From Flavobacterium sp. CBA20B-1 (GTDB lineage: Bacteria > Bacteroidota > Bacteroidia > Flavobacteriales > Flavobacteriaceae), in contig NZ_CP092370.1 of the NCBI RefSeq assembly GCF_028473145.1, positions 1,178,001-1,242,000 of the forward strand: a stretch of DNA of 64,000 nucleotides. Reading direction: 5' to 3'. Below the pieces are notes generated by a model that saw only the letters and a program-made list of their open reading frames with translations, had not been told where the DNA came from and did no database searches. Shown piece by piece: positions 62,778-64,000 of the stretch (within the stretch, counting starts at the first letter, position 1; each line of letters starts with the position of its first letter). Position numbers and translations under genes: made by a program.

Positions 62778-64000
62778 ATGGAAAATATATTATTATCGGC
62801 TTTTGACACGGCTCCGTTTTCACAAATAAAAAACAGCGACTACGAACCAGCATTTAACGAAGCCATTAAACAGGCAAAAGCAGAAATACAAGAAATAATA
62901 AGCAATACCAATGCACCCACTTTTGAAAACACAATCGAAGCAATGGCTTTTTCGGGTATGCAATTAGACCGTATTTCGAACATTTTTTTTAACTTGAATT
63001 CGGCTGAAACAAACGAAGAATTGCAAAAAATTGCCCAAATTATTGCTCCGAATCTATCGGCTTTTAGCAACGATATTTCGCTAAATCCGGAGTTGTTCAA
63101 ACGCGTAAAACAAGTTTTTGATACTGTTGATAAATCCACATTAACTACGGAACAAATCACGTTACTAGAAAAAACCTACAAAGGATTTGTGCGAAACGGT
63201 GCCTTGCTAAACGAGGAACAAAAAGCAGTATTGCGTGAAATTGATGCCCAATTATCGGTTCTATCGTTACAGTTTAACGAGAATGTTTTGGCTGAAACCA
63301 ATGCCTATCAACTACACATTACCAACGAAGAAGATTTAGCCGGATTGCCCGATGGTGTAATCGAAGCTGCTAAAAATCGTGCCACTCAACAAGAAAAACA
63401 AGGTTGGATTTTTACTTTAGATTTTCCAAGCTATCTGCCATTTGTAACTTATGCTAAAAACCGTGAATTACGCAAGGAAATTGCGATTGCAAATGGCAAA
63501 AAAGGTTTCCAAAAAAACGAATACAACAATGAAGACATTGTGCTTAAAATTGTAAAATTGCGAAATAAACGTGCGCATTTATTAGGTTATAAAAACCATG
63601 CAACCTTTGTTTTGGAAGAACGCATGGCACAAAATCCGGAGAAAGTATTGACTTTTTTAAATGATTTATTGGTAAAAGCTAAACCCGCTGCTCAAAGAGA
63701 ATTTGATGAATTAACGGCTTATGCTAAAAAATTAGATGGTATTGACCGATTAGAAAAATGGGACGGAAGCTATTACAGCGAAAAATTGAAACAAGAACGT
63801 TTTAATTTAGACGACGAAGCGCTGAAACCTTATTTTAAACTGGAAAACGTTTTAAACGGAGCTTTTACCGTTGCCGAAAAATTGTTTGGTTTGCATTTTA
63901 CCGAAGTTTTTACGGTTGATAAATACCATGCCGATGTGCAGACTTTTGATGTTACCAACGATAACGGAGAAAAAATTGCGTTGTTATACACAGACTTTTT
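62778..64000 (+). CDS. M3-family metallopeptidase (oligopeptidase A/Dcp-like), 3' part cut off
   Basis: The frame opens at ATG 62778 (MENILLSAFDTAPFSQIKNS) and stays open to the window edge, giving 407 codons. The helical N-terminal half fits M3 peptidases: YEPAFNEAIKQAKAEIQEII, NAPTFENTIEAMAFSG and FVTYAKNRELRKEIAIANG, and HLLGYKNHATFVLEERMAQN before the core. The zinc motif HEFGH should lie beyond the window, so activity cannot be checked. These enzymes degrade short peptides in the cytoplasm or periplasm; no signal peptide is seen here. Confidence 0.88.
   Translation, partial: MENILLSAFDTAPFSQIKNSDYEPAFNEAIKQAKAEIQEIISNTNAPTFENTIEAMAFSGMQLDRISNIFFNLNSAETNEELQKIAQIIAPNLSAFSNDISLNPELFKRVKQVFDTVDKSTLTTEQITLLEKTYKGFVRNGALLNEEQKAVLREIDAQLSVLSLQFNENVLAETNAYQLHITNEEDLAGLPDGVIEAAKNRATQQEKQGWIFTLDFPSYLPFVTYAKNRELRKEIAIANGKKGFQKNEYNNEDIVLKIVKLRNKRAHLLGYKNHATFVLEERMAQNPEKVLTFLNDLLVKAKPAAQREFDELTAYAKKLDGIDRLEKWDGSYYSEKLKQERFNLDDEALKPYFKLENVLNGAFTVAEKLFGLHFTEVFTVDKYHADVQTFDVTNDNGEKIALLYTDF

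Overview
This window is a piece of a low-GC genome from the Bacteroidota, most likely family Flavobacteriaceae. Evidence for this: promoters follow the Bacteroidota form (TTG or TTTG, 19-21 nt, then TAnnTTTG), starts lack Shine-Dalgarno sequences, and the gene clusters are typical of the family (clpX-clpP-tig; pdxJ / CBS protein-nadK-DUF6089-uppS-bamA-ompH-ompH-murI; rpsL to rplQ followed by carA, eno and gltA). I cannot name the genus from sequence alone.

Positions 1 to about 12.7 kb are accessory DNA. In order they hold: the tail of an unknown gene; a group II intron on the minus strand whose reverse transcriptase is split by one in-frame TAA; attC-like or cassette-like palindromes; a ClbS/DfsB-like gene and a VOC-fold gene; a large imperfect palindrome; a two-gene block encoding a PLD-nuclease/SNF2-helicase fusion (1129 aa) and a 1378-aa Eco57I-type adenine methyltransferase; gene-poor DNA with an orphan terminator; a broken tyrosine recombinase; and a small gene of unknown function. 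The two-gene block is the best candidate for a poorly described defence (restriction-modification-like) system. The 13-mer CCGAACCGTTAGC occurs at both edges of this accessory stretch, in opposite orientations.

From 12.8 kb onward the sequence is core chromosome. 12.8-16.2 kb: protein quality control (clpX, clpP, trigger factor). 16.2-20.4 kb: a holin-like membrane protein, an SGNH-hydrolase lipoprotein with a FadL-type porin, and an alpha/beta hydrolase coupled to pdxJ. 21.1-29.6 kb: NAD kinase and an envelope-building run (uppS, bamA, two Skp-like chaperones, murI). 29.6-36.1 kb: an unusual EAEAK-repeat protein, a luciferase-like oxidoreductase, a MarC protein, two guanidino-group-modifying enzymes, a lipoprotein and an HU-like protein. 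36.2-40.6 kb: gltA, eno, a small membrane protein set between two direct repeats, and carA. 40.7-57.9 kb: one nearly continuous minus-strand run of translation genes (30 genes in the order rpsL to rplQ, including rpmJ, plus fusA, secY, infA and rpoA). 58-64 kb: a two-partner/BamA-like outer-membrane protein, a thioredoxin-fold lipoprotein, rlmB, a rhomboid protease, a noncoding repeat, and the 5' part of an M3 oligopeptidase that leaves the window.

The ribosomal run has several regulatory features visible in the bases: a strong promoter before rpsL, a promoter inside a terminator-like hairpin before rplC (the same design precedes tig), a promoter plus hairpin leader before rpsH, and a structured leader with a U-tract before rpsD. 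No tRNA, rRNA or CRISPR array was recognised.
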